NCBI GenBank assembly: GCA_943913205.1
Contig: CALTWN010000049.1
Span: forward strand, 1-5,317
Length of the DNA: 5,317 nt
Origin: an uncultured Bartonella sp.
Lineage (GTDB): Bacteria > Pseudomonadota > Alphaproteobacteria > Rhizobiales > Rhizobiaceae
Reading direction: 5' to 3'
Made by a program: the position numbers and the translations under genes. Under the pieces are notes generated by a model. That model saw nothing but the letters and a program-made list of their open reading frames with translations. It did not search any database and had not been told where the DNA came from. Positions 1-5,317 of the stretch are shown piece after piece; the stretch's first letter is position 1, and each line of letters opens with the position of its first letter.

Positions 1-130
1 AGATAAAGAATATAATATTCATTTACCAGTAGAGTTATGGTTGCAAGAAATAAATAATACAAATCTTGAAAATAAAGATCCTTTTACCATTATTAATATT
101 TGTAAAGAGATAGAAAAATTAATAAAATAA
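1..130 (+). CDS. acpXL: AcpXL-like acyl carrier protein, 3' end only
   Basis: This is the C-terminal 42 residues of a gene that enters from the left; the reading frame begins at base 2 and stops at TAA 128-130. The visible peptide contains YNIHLPVELWLQEIN and then INICKEIEKLIK. As I recall the family, AcpXL ends with a similar (I/L)P(V/L)E-W-EIN block followed by a helix of the type LKNLCARIDELV, and ordinary AcpP does not. AcpXL is the dedicated carrier on which the very-long-chain hydroxy fatty acid of alphaproteobacterial lipid A is built. The phosphopantetheine serine (DSL-type motif) lies outside the window and cannot be checked. The call rests on this short C-terminal resemblance and on the next three genes, which belong to the same pathway. 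The stop codon is only 2 nt before the next start, consistent with one transcript and coupled translation. Confidence 0.72.
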   Translation, partial: DKEYNIHLPVELWLQEINNTNLENKDPFTIINICKEIEKLIK

Positions 131-132
131 AT

Positions 133-1272
133 ATGTTTAACAAAAATGTTGTTATAACAGGTATGGGTTTGCTTTCACCAGCTGGTAACACCGTAGATGA
201 GCATTACAAATTATTTAATATCAATACTCCATTAGGGCTTGACAATACAAGTTACGAACCTTTTTGTATACATCAAATAGGTGCGGTAGATTGGCATGAG
301 CAAATAGCTAAAAAAAGTGACTTAAGGCAAATAAGTATTTGGCAAAAGCTAGGAGTCTACGCGGCAGGTAAAGCGCTAGAGGATGCTAATATAAAATATA
401 ATAAAGATATATTAGAATATGTAGATGTTATTGTTGCTTCGGGGGGTGGTGAACGTGATATAATTGCTGATGAAGCTATCTTTAAAGCGACCGAACTGGT
501 TATTGATAAAAACCAACAAGATGCTGTATTGAATGAAGCATTACAGCAAGAATTACGCCCTACTCTATTTTTAGCTCAGCTTTCAAATTTATTGGCCGGA
601 AATATTGCAATTATTCATAAAACTTTTGGTCGTTCTGTTACTGTAATGGGTGAAGACGCCGCCAGCGCTACTTGTGTAGAGCAAGCTAAATTAATGATAG
701 AAACTGGGCAAAGCAAAGTGGTTCTTGTCGGGGCGTCATTTTTCAGTAATACAATAGATATGTTGCTTAACTTTAATCTTGCTAATTTGTTGGAAAGAAA
801 AATGTGGCGACCTATGGAAGATAGAGTTTCTAAGGAATCTTCACTTGTTTTAGGGAATGGCGCAGCATTTTTAGTGCTAGAAGAAGAACAACATGCCATA
901 GCTAGGCAGGCAAAAATATATGGTTCATTAAAAAGTTTTGCTTTAGAAATGTTTGACAGAGAGCACATAAAATATAAGCAAAATTTATTTTCTTTTTATC
1001 AGAATAATGGCATCAATAATAACACGCCCGTTATAACAGCAGTTAGCGGAGAGAGAATATCTACTGCAATAGAAATGTCTATATTATCGTCCCTTGAGGT
1101 TTCTTATAAAAGTTTTAGCGATAAAATAGGATATATGAAGGAAGCTCAATTTTTATTTGCATTAGCAATAGCAGCGCTTTCTTTGAATAAAAACAAGTTT
1201 ATTTATACTAGTATGGTTGGTATTAATAATAGCGAGGCTATTGCCTGTTTACACAGGTATGCTTATGATTAA
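133..1272 (+). CDS. fabF2XL: FabF2XL-like ketosynthase homologue lacking the catalytic triad
   Basis: The 379-residue protein has a thiolase-fold beta-ketoacyl-ACP synthase layout. It opens with VVITGMGLLSPAGNTV, has a GGGERD segment near residue 105, and reaches the nucleophile region at about residues 170-190. There the usual TACASG is replaced by MGEDAASATC, putting Asp175 where the catalytic Cys belongs. The regions that should carry the two His residues read AVSGERIST and KIGYMKEAQFL, with no His in either, so the protein should not condense acyl chains by itself. Rhizobial FabF2XL proteins, as I remember them, have a similar MGEE-type block, so this looks like a family trait rather than decay; the frame is intact and full length. 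A likely role is partner or chain-length subunit of the next protein. No clear Shine-Dalgarno precedes the ATG; translation probably couples to the acpXL stop 2 nt upstream. The specific name is less certain than the KAS fold. Confidence 0.8.
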   Translation: MFNKNVVITGMGLLSPAGNTVDEHYKLFNINTPLGLDNTSYEPFCIHQIGAVDWHEQIAKKSDLRQISIWQKLGVYAAGKALEDANIKYNKDILEYVDVIVASGGGERDIIADEAIFKATELVIDKNQQDAVLNEALQQELRPTLFLAQLSNLLAGNIAIIHKTFGRSVTVMGEDAASATCVEQAKLMIETGQSKVVLVGASFFSNTIDMLLNFNLANLLERKMWRPMEDRVSKESSLVLGNGAAFLVLEEEQHAIARQAKIYGSLKSFALEMFDREHIKYKQNLFSFYQNNGINNNTPVITAVSGERISTAIEMSILSSLEVSYKSFSDKIGYMKEAQFLFALAIAALSLNKNKFIYTSMVGINNSEAIACLHRYAYD

Positions 1273-2506
1273 GTATAAGGATAAATATAATAGACCTGTA
1301 GTTGTGGTAACATCTATGGGGCTTATTACTTCTATAGGTGAATCTGTTGAAGAAAATTGGAAATGTTTAATTTCTGGTAAAAGTGGAATTAAACAAATAT
1401 CAAGATTTGAAACTGCGAATTTAGCTACGAAAATTGCCGGATGTATAGAAAATAATTTAGCTTGCGAAAAAGGTTCTAATGCTTTAACTGAGTATTTAGC
1501 TTATAACGCAATAACAGAAGCTATGAACAATAAACAAAGTTTTGCGGGCCCTCTATTTATTGCATTGCCGCCTATGGAATTAAGTTGGCGCTCACGTTTT
1601 GCTATATGCCAGCACCCAACTTATAGCAAAATGTTGGATGCTTGCAAAGAAGAAGATTACAAAATTTTATATGACAATATACAAAATAGTACTATACCCT
1701 ATAAATTAAAAAAAATATTTGGTTTTTCTGGATGTCCGGTAGCCTTAACTACAGCCTGTGCTTCTGGCGCCACAGCAATTAATATGGCGGTTAACGCTAT
1801 AAGATACAATAAATGTAATAAAGCTCTGGCGGTAGCGGCAGATGGATCTATTACGCCAGAATTAATAACAAGATTTTCTTTGCTTGGTGCGCTTTCAAAA
1901 CAAAATGAAGAACCAACAAAAGCTTCAAAACCTTTTATGGAAAATCGTAGTGGATTTGTTATGGCGGAAGGCGCGGCTGCTTTAGTTCTTGAAACTCTTG
2001 ATAGCGCGCTTAAAAATAATAAAAATATTTTAGCTACAATATCTGGATGTGGAGAGAGCACCGATACTTTTCACCGAACTAGATCTTCACCAGATAATAA
2101 AGCTGCTATAAAAGCTATACGAATTGCCTTAAAAGATGCAGATTTAGAGCCAAAAGACATAAATCATATTAATGCTCATGCAACCAGTACTATAGAAAAC
2201 GATAAGGCTGAATATCAAACTTTGCAAAAGATTTTTGGTGAATATTTAGAACATATTAGCGTTACAGCGAATAAATCAATGTTAGGTCATTGTCTTTCGG
2301 CCGCGGGGGCTATTGAGGCTGTAATTGCTATATTAAGTTTACATCACTCTTTAATACCGCCTACAATTAATTACGATAAGTTGGATTCTACAATATGTTT
2401 AAATATAGTGGCAAATAAATCTCGTTCGCAAAATATTCAACATGTTTTGTCAAACTCTTTTGGTTTTGGTGGACAAAATAGCTGTTTAATTTTTTCAAAA
2501 TTTTAG
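1265..2506 (+). CDS. fabF1XL: FabF1XL-like beta-ketoacyl-ACP synthase (KAS II type)
   Basis: With the start at 1265 the protein has 413 residues, the usual KAS II length. It is a cytosolic condensing enzyme that would extend acyl chains on ACP with malonyl-ACP, here probably on AcpXL for the lipid A very-long-chain acid. The active site is complete: Cys165 in TACASGATAI, His305 in NAHATST, Lys337 and His342 in NKSMLGH, and the terminal NSFGFGGQN glycine loop. These numbers nearly coincide with Cys163, His303 and His340 of E. coli FabF. The frame is open upstream to an ATG at 1217, but that would add 16 residues (VLIIARLLPVYTGML) before a normal KAS N terminus. ATG 1265 has AGG at 1255-1257 as a short Shine-Dalgarno, and its ATGATTAA contains the stop of the preceding gene, an 8-nt overlap. 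Plain fabF is the alternative, but the pathway neighbours favour FabF1XL. Confidence 0.85.
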   Translation: MIKYKDKYNRPVVVVTSMGLITSIGESVEENWKCLISGKSGIKQISRFETANLATKIAGCIENNLACEKGSNALTEYLAYNAITEAMNNKQSFAGPLFIALPPMELSWRSRFAICQHPTYSKMLDACKEEDYKILYDNIQNSTIPYKLKKIFGFSGCPVALTTACASGATAINMAVNAIRYNKCNKALAVAADGSITPELITRFSLLGALSKQNEEPTKASKPFMENRSGFVMAEGAAALVLETLDSALKNNKNILATISGCGESTDTFHRTRSSPDNKAAIKAIRIALKDADLEPKDINHINAHATSTIENDKAEYQTLQKIFGEYLEHISVTANKSMLGHCLSAAGAIEAVIAILSLHHSLIPPTINYDKLDSTICLNIVANKSRSQNIQHVLSNSFGFGGQNSCLIFSKF

Positions 2507-2521
2507 TTATGAGTGTAATAA

Positions 2522-3403
2522 ATGATTAAAAAATACATGGCTGTATTATGGGCGTATTTACTTAAACGTTTTTTATTTATATTGAAGTTTTTACCTTTAA
2601 AACATTCAATATGTATTATGGGTTTTATAGCCAATTTTTTAGGTAGATTAAGCTCAAGGCATAAACTTATAATTAATAATTTAAAAAATGCCTATCCAGG
2701 TAAAAATATACATGAAATTAATAATATAGCAAAAAAAATGTGGCACCATATGGGTGCTTTGCTTATTGAATATTTTTTAATTTCAAAAATTGTAGACAAT
2801 CCTCAGAATGTTAAAAGATGCGTTATTATTGAAAATGTCAAAGTTCTAGAACAAGTTTCTAAAGAAAATAAGCCTCATATTTTTTTTACTGCGCATATTG
2901 GAAATTTTGAATTATTGCCAATTTTAGCTCAGCAACATAATGTTGATATGGCGGTGCTTTTTAGACCCCCTAATAATAAATATGTAGCTAAAATGTTATT
3001 GAAAATTCGTAAAAAGTTTTTGCCTCATATAGTACCTTCAACATATGGAGCTGCTTGGCAGCTTACCAAGGCGTTATCAACTAATAAAAATATAGGTATT
3101 TTAGTTGACCAAAAATATAGCAGCGGATTTCTTACTTCTTTTTTTAATCAGCCAGTTAAAACTAACCCATTAGCTATAAAATTGGCAGATAAATTTAATT
3201 GCGATCTATACCCAGCCATATGTTTGCGATTGCCAAAAGGTAAGTATAAAATTATTTTATATGAAAAGCTCTCATTAATAAGAGATAAAAATGGTATTGT
3301 AGATTTTAAAGCGAATTGTCAAATGTTAAACGATATTGTAGAACAATGGGTGCGGGAAAATCCTGAACAATGGATGTGGTTTCATAATCGCTGGAAAGTA
3401 TAA
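2522..3403 (+). CDS. lpxXL: Lipid A late acyltransferase (LpxXL/LpxL/HtrB family)
   Basis: This 293-residue protein belongs to the lysophospholipid/lipid A acyltransferase family (HtrB/LpxL), which transfers an acyl chain from ACP to the lipid A precursor at the cytoplasmic face of the inner membrane. Residues about 5-40 form a hydrophobic, Lys/Arg-bounded N-terminal anchor (LLKRFLFILKFLPL and CIMGFIANFLG). The catalytic HX4(D/E) motif is His125-IGNF-Glu130 in FTAHIGNFELLP. Further family marks are ILVDQKYSSGFLTSFFNQPV, with TNPLAIKLADK after it, and the C-terminal ENPEQWMWFHNRWK, matching the usual P-Q-W-W-H-RW ending. Its position directly behind acpXL and the two XL ketosynthases suggests transfer of the very-long-chain acid (LpxXL role) rather than laurate or myristate, but sequence alone does not prove acyl-chain choice. 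GAG at 2511-2513 could serve as the ribosome binding site. The gene lies 15 nt after fabF1XL. Confidence 0.88.
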   Translation: MIKKYMAVLWAYLLKRFLFILKFLPLKHSICIMGFIANFLGRLSSRHKLIINNLKNAYPGKNIHEINNIAKKMWHHMGALLIEYFLISKIVDNPQNVKRCVIIENVKVLEQVSKENKPHIFFTAHIGNFELLPILAQQHNVDMAVLFRPPNNKYVAKMLLKIRKKFLPHIVPSTYGAAWQLTKALSTNKNIGILVDQKYSSGFLTSFFNQPVKTNPLAIKLADKFNCDLYPAICLRLPKGKYKIILYEKLSLIRDKNGIVDFKANCQMLNDIVEQWVRENPEQWMWFHNRWKV

Positions 3404-3405
3404 AA

Positions 3406-3813
3406 ATGTTTGAGACTATGAACGAACTTTTTAATATTGTGGAGCAACTTTATGATGAAGAAAATGGCTGCCAATGGATAAAAGAACAAACTTTTGAAAC
3501 TATATCGAAATATACTATAGAGGAAGCGCTTGAAGTAGTAGATGCAGTAAAAAGAAAAAATATTGTAGATCTAAAAGATGAACTCGGAGATTTACTTTTT
3601 CAGATAGTTTTTTATTGTTTTATCGCACAAAAAGGAAATAAATTTACATTTAATGATATCGCTAAGGCAATCAGTGATAAGTTAAAAAGGCGCAATTCAC
3701 ATATATTTAATGATAAAATAGCAAAACAATATAAATTATCGAAAAACAAAGTAGCTTTTGCAAGTAAACAATGGCAAATTGAGAAAGAAAAAGAAAAAAA
3801 ATCTAAGAATTAG
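3406..3813 (+). CDS. mazG: Single-domain MazG-like nucleotide pyrophosphohydrolase
   Basis: The 135-residue protein matches the N-terminal half of E. coli-type MazG (about 263 residues, two domains). MazG enzymes hydrolyse (d)NTPs to monophosphate and pyrophosphate using Mg2+ bound by a helical acidic motif. Here the motif is complete: Glu39, Glu40 and Glu43 in YTIEEALEVVDAV, then Glu59 and Asp62 in DELGDLLFQIVFY. The usual CPWD-x2-QTHE start is altered to CQWIKEQTFE. RRNSHIFN corresponds to the RRHPHVF end of the first domain, and after QWQIEKEKEKKSKN the protein stops, so the second domain is missing. Single-domain relatives exist, so this may be a natural short form. GGAAAG at 3393-3398 is a plausible Shine-Dalgarno; an in-frame ATG at 3418 is a less likely start. 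The gene follows lpxXL after 2 nt, implying co-transcription without an obvious functional link, and its last 11 nt overlap the opposite-strand gene. Confidence 0.85.
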   Translation: MFETMNELFNIVEQLYDEENGCQWIKEQTFETISKYTIEEALEVVDAVKRKNIVDLKDELGDLLFQIVFYCFIAQKGNKFTFNDIAKAISDKLKRRNSHIFNDKIAKQYKLSKNKVAFASKQWQIEKEKEKKSKN

Positions 3814-4147
3814 CTGCAGGTGTTAATGTAACAGATTCTCCGCAACCACAACTTGCAGTTTGGTTTGGGTTATTAAGCACAAAACCAGTTTTAAGAACCG
3901 TTTTTTGAAAATCTATTTCCGTTCCCAATAAATATAATAAGGAATCGCGGGCTATAAAAATTTTTATCTCGTCTTTTTCAACTATTTCAACATTTTGTGG
4001 AGTAGCTTCAACCAAATCAAGTTTATATTCCATACCTGCGCATCCGCCCTTTTGTACCGAAATATATAGCCCAGCTATTTGGGGTTTTATTTGCTTAATT
4101 TCTTGTAGCCTAGATAGTGCAGCGCTAGTTAAATTTACAAGCTTCAC
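3803..4147 (-). CDS. sufA: A-type Fe-S cluster carrier (SufA/IscA/ErpA family)
   Basis: The 114-residue protein is an A-type iron-sulfur carrier, which receives Fe-S clusters from the SUF or ISC scaffold and passes them to apo-proteins in the cytoplasm. The three cluster-binding cysteines are all there: Cys36 in QKGGCAGMEYKLDL, and Cys100 and Cys102 in NNPNQTASCGCGES. The GGCAGMEY and LLYLLGTEIDF segments resemble the SufA that sits in alphaproteobacterial suf clusters, so sufA is preferred over iscA or erpA; the sequence alone does not fully separate them. No other suf or isc gene is in the window. The start is GTG (CAC at 4145-4147 on the plus strand), supported by an AAAGG Shine-Dalgarno at 4155-4159 read on the minus strand; no in-frame ATG is seen between there and the cytochrome gene. 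It is transcribed away from the cytochrome c gene and converges on mazG, overlapping it by 11 nt. Confidence 0.9.
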   Translation of the reverse strand: MKLVNLTSAALSRLQEIKQIKPQIAGLYISVQKGGCAGMEYKLDLVEATPQNVEIVEKDEIKIFIARDSLLYLLGTEIDFQKTVLKTGFVLNNPNQTASCGCGESVTLTPAANS

Positions 4148-4215
4148 TTTTTTGCCTTTAATTGAATAAGATGTTGTAATTTTAGCATAAATTTGCTTAT
4201 ATATAAAGTATCATC
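4148..4215. promoter_or_regulatory. Divergent promoter region between sufA and cytochrome c
   Basis: These 68 bases separate two genes that point away from each other, so at least one promoter for each is expected here. For the rightward gene, TTGTAA (4174-4179) and TATATA (4198-4203) with an 18-nt spacer are the best pair. For the leftward gene, the minus strand carries TGCTAAAAT, an extended -10 form (TAAAAT at 4179-4184), with no good -35. An imperfect dyad AGCATAAATTTGCT (4184-4197; outer four bases paired on each side) lies across both candidates. The region is so AT-rich that such matches arise easily by chance; only the divergent layout is firm. Confidence 0.4.
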
Positions 4216-4605
4216 ATGCAAAAAATATATTTGTTTAGTTTAATTTTTTTATGTTTATGTGGTTCAGCTTTTGCTGAAGAAAATGATGTTTTTATAAAAA
4301 ACGGTAAAAACATTTTTTATAAAAGATGTGCTTTGTGTCATTTTGCAGATAAAGACCAAAATCGTATGGGGCCTACTTTACATAATATTATAGGTCGTCG
4401 TGCCGCTTTAATTCCAAATTATAGTTATTCTAGTGCTATGGTTAGTGCCGGTAAAAATGGATTGGTATGGACAAAAGAAAAATTTGAAGAATATTTACAT
4501 AATCCTCATAAAATGATACAAGGTACAAAAATGCCAGTGTTATTTATGAATAACCAGCAAGAGTTAGACGATTTGGTAGCTTATTTGCTATCTATACCAA
4601 AGTAG
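4216..4605 (+). CDS. Secreted class I cytochrome c (cytochrome c2-like)
   Basis: The 129-residue precursor starts with a Sec signal peptide (MQKIYLFSLIFLCLCGSAFA) with likely cleavage after Ala20, leaving a soluble periplasmic protein of about 109 residues. Heme is attached covalently through Cys38-Ala-Leu-Cys41-His42, His42 being the proximal ligand; Met106 in GTKMPV is the expected distal ligand. MGPTLHNIIGRRA, YSYSSAM, the W-T-E-F-YL-NP segment and the C-terminal LDDLVAYLLS helix match the cytochrome c2/mitochondrial cytochrome c type. Such proteins carry electrons from the bc1 complex to a terminal oxidase, which is the inferred role. Unlike the membrane-anchored CycM type, the N terminus looks cleavable. 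There is no good Shine-Dalgarno: the bases before ATG read AAAGTATCATC. It is divergent from sufA and is followed by the tRNA gene after 12 nt, perhaps on one transcript. Confidence 0.9.
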   Translation: MQKIYLFSLIFLCLCGSAFAEENDVFIKNGKNIFYKRCALCHFADKDQNRMGPTLHNIIGRRAALIPNYSYSSAMVSAGKNGLVWTKEKFEEYLHNPHKMIQGTKMPVLFMNNQQELDDLVAYLLSIPK

Positions 4606-4617
4606 TTTCTGTTATAT

Positions 4618-4694
<77 letters not shown>

Positions 4695-4759
4695 TTTCAT
4701 GTTTTGCCATTGCCATACAGGATTGAGGCTATATTTTTATCTACTAGGTGAGGTAAATT
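4695..4759 (+). promoter_or_regulatory. Leader of the last gene with strong Shine-Dalgarno
   Basis: This 65-nt gap between the tRNA and the next gene ends with AGGTGAGG (4746-4753), six bases before the ATG at 4760. It is the longest Shine-Dalgarno match in the window and fixes the start of the downstream gene. A tandem TTGCCA TTGCCA (4704-4715) and a TATATT (4730-4735) occur, but the spacings (20 or 14 nt) do not suit a standard promoter, so independent transcription is uncertain. No terminator hairpin is seen after the tRNA. Confidence 0.45.
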
Positions 4760-5269
4760 ATGGATAAAGCTGTTTTGGGTGGCACACTTATTATTTTGAA
4801 AAGTCCAAAGCAAGATAATGAAGATTTTGTATTTTTAGAATGCTGTTTTAATAAAATTATAACAATAGTTTTAAATGAAAATGCAGATATCAGTACAGAA
4901 AATATAAATACCCCTATATATGTTTTAGCCTATGACTGTGGCTGTTTATTAGTTTCAGAATTTATTGCTATATCTAAGCTGTCGATAGAAGCCATATTTT
5001 TTATCTCCCCACCCCTTTTAAGAAAAAGAATAGCGGTTAGAAAATATACGGATATAGAAAAAGTCATATGCAAGGTAAAACTACCTATAGTAATATTCAA
5101 CTCAAATACCGAATATGTGCAATATCATAATTATGTGGCAGATTTAATGAATAACTTTAGAATGGTTTATAATATAGTTATTAAAAGCAATAAAAAAGAT
5201 ATTTTAACAGGAAGTGAGGCATGCAAACAACAATTATTACAAGCTATAAAAGCTTATATTAGTAATTAA
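4760..5269 (+). CDS. Diverged RBBP9/YdeN-like alpha/beta hydrolase, probable pseudoenzyme
   Basis: The 169-residue protein has no obvious catalytic motif, signal peptide or membrane segment. Its order of elements resembles small RBBP9/YdeN serine hydrolases (Ser_hydrolase family, usually about 170-190 residues). PIYVLAYDCGCLLVSEFIA fits the strand-elbow-helix VLVAHSLGCLLV; SIEAIFFISPPLL fits the following strand ending in APP; LPIVIFNSNTEYVQYHNYVADLMNNF fits the SRDDPYVS acid segment; and the last 25 residues fit the GHIN...L end. If that alignment holds, the nucleophile Ser is Asp59, the acid position falls in Asn116-Thr117-Glu118, and the His is Asp147, so the triad is lost. The N-terminal part (GTLIILKSP) is shorter and lacks the PGxxG-type loop. 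A strong ribosome binding site and an intact frame argue that it is expressed. The fold assignment is from memory of the family pattern and is moderate; an unrelated lineage-specific protein remains possible. Confidence 0.5.
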   Translation: MDKAVLGGTLIILKSPKQDNEDFVFLECCFNKIITIVLNENADISTENINTPIYVLAYDCGCLLVSEFIAISKLSIEAIFFISPPLLRKRIAVRKYTDIEKVICKVKLPIVIFNSNTEYVQYHNYVADLMNNFRMVYNIVIKSNKKDILTGSEACKQQLLQAIKAYISN

Positions 5270-5317
5270 TTAACTATAGTTTTTGGTATATAATATTTTT
5301 TATACATTGTAATAAAT
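5270..5317 (+). promoter_or_regulatory. Weak promoter-like TATAAT at the right edge
   Basis: The last 48 bases are almost all A and T and carry no gene. A perfect TATAAT occurs at 5289-5294; at the right distance upstream there is only TTAATT (5266-5271), a poor -35 box that overlaps the stop codon of the preceding gene. It could drive a rightward gene beyond the window, but chance occurrence is likely at this composition. Confidence 0.2.

Noticed and set aside
615..968. Minus-strand open frame of 117 codons inside the first ketosynthase gene
   Set aside because: It is antisense to a clear ketosynthase-family gene, is Ser/Leu/Ala-rich low-information sequence and matches no family I recognise.
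1217..1264. Longer N terminus for the second ketosynthase
   Set aside because: The extra 16 residues lie within the preceding gene, do not fit a KAS N terminus, and ATG 1265 has a better ribosome binding site and gives the standard 413-residue length.
133..1272. First ketosynthase gene as a decaying pseudogene because the active site is missing
   Set aside because: The frame is intact and full length, the gene is overlapped with its partner, and the altered active-site block resembles what I recall of FabF2XL proteins generally.
1699..2061. Minus-strand open frame of 120 codons inside the second ketosynthase gene
   Set aside because: It lies opposite the catalytic core of an intact KAS gene and has no recognisable domain; it is an antisense shadow.
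3805..3842. AGAAT...ATTCT inverted repeat at the mazG/sufA junction as a terminator
   Set aside because: The arms are five mostly A/T base pairs far apart, with no T tract on either strand.
5286..5305. GTATA...TATAC inverted repeat as a terminator for the last gene
   Set aside because: Only five A/T-dominated base pairs with a 10-nt loop and no following T run; too weak to call.

Overview
The window is AT-rich (roughly 30% GC by eye) and reads as chromosome of an alphaproteobacterium. The main evidence is a gene set typical of alphaproteobacteria that attach a very-long-chain fatty acid (27-OH-C28-type) to lipid A: the tail of an AcpXL-like acyl carrier protein, two tandem ketosynthase-family genes (fabF2XL-like, fabF1XL-like) and an LpxXL/LpxL-type acyltransferase. 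A SufA-type Fe-S carrier of alphaproteobacterial character and a cytochrome c2-like electron carrier fit this. The low GC and tight packing suggest a reduced, possibly host-associated genome, but the species cannot be named from this window.

Layout: 1-130 is the 3' end of acpXL. Positions 133-1272 hold a catalytically dead ketosynthase homologue. It overlaps by 8 nt an intact Cys-His-His ketosynthase at 1265-2506. The acyltransferase is at 2522-3403, followed after 2 nt by a one-domain MazG-like nucleotide pyrophosphohydrolase (3406-3813). All five are on the + strand and nearly contiguous, so they are probably one operon whose promoter lies left of the window. mazG overlaps by 11 nt, tail to tail, a minus-strand sufA/iscA-type gene (3803-4147, GTG start). 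A 68-bp divergent intergenic region separates sufA from a secreted class I cytochrome c (4216-4605). A complete tRNA-Pro(GGG) with encoded CCA follows 12 nt later (4618-4694). Last is a 169-residue protein (4760-5269) that I read as a diverged RBBP9/YdeN-like alpha/beta hydrolase whose catalytic residues appear to be gone. The final 48 bases hold only a weak promoter-like TATAAT.

How the genes work together: AcpXL would carry the growing chain, the FabF1XL/FabF2XL pair would elongate it, and the acyltransferase would move the finished acyl chain to lipid A at the inner membrane. Compared with the rhizobial order I recall (acpXL, fabZXL, fabF2XL, fabF1XL, adh2XL, lpxXL), the dehydratase and the alcohol-dehydrogenase-like gene are absent from their usual places. 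The two most interesting points are the arrangement resembling a ketosynthase with its chain-length factor (dead KS first, live KS second, translationally overlapped) and the apparent pseudo-hydrolase after the tRNA.
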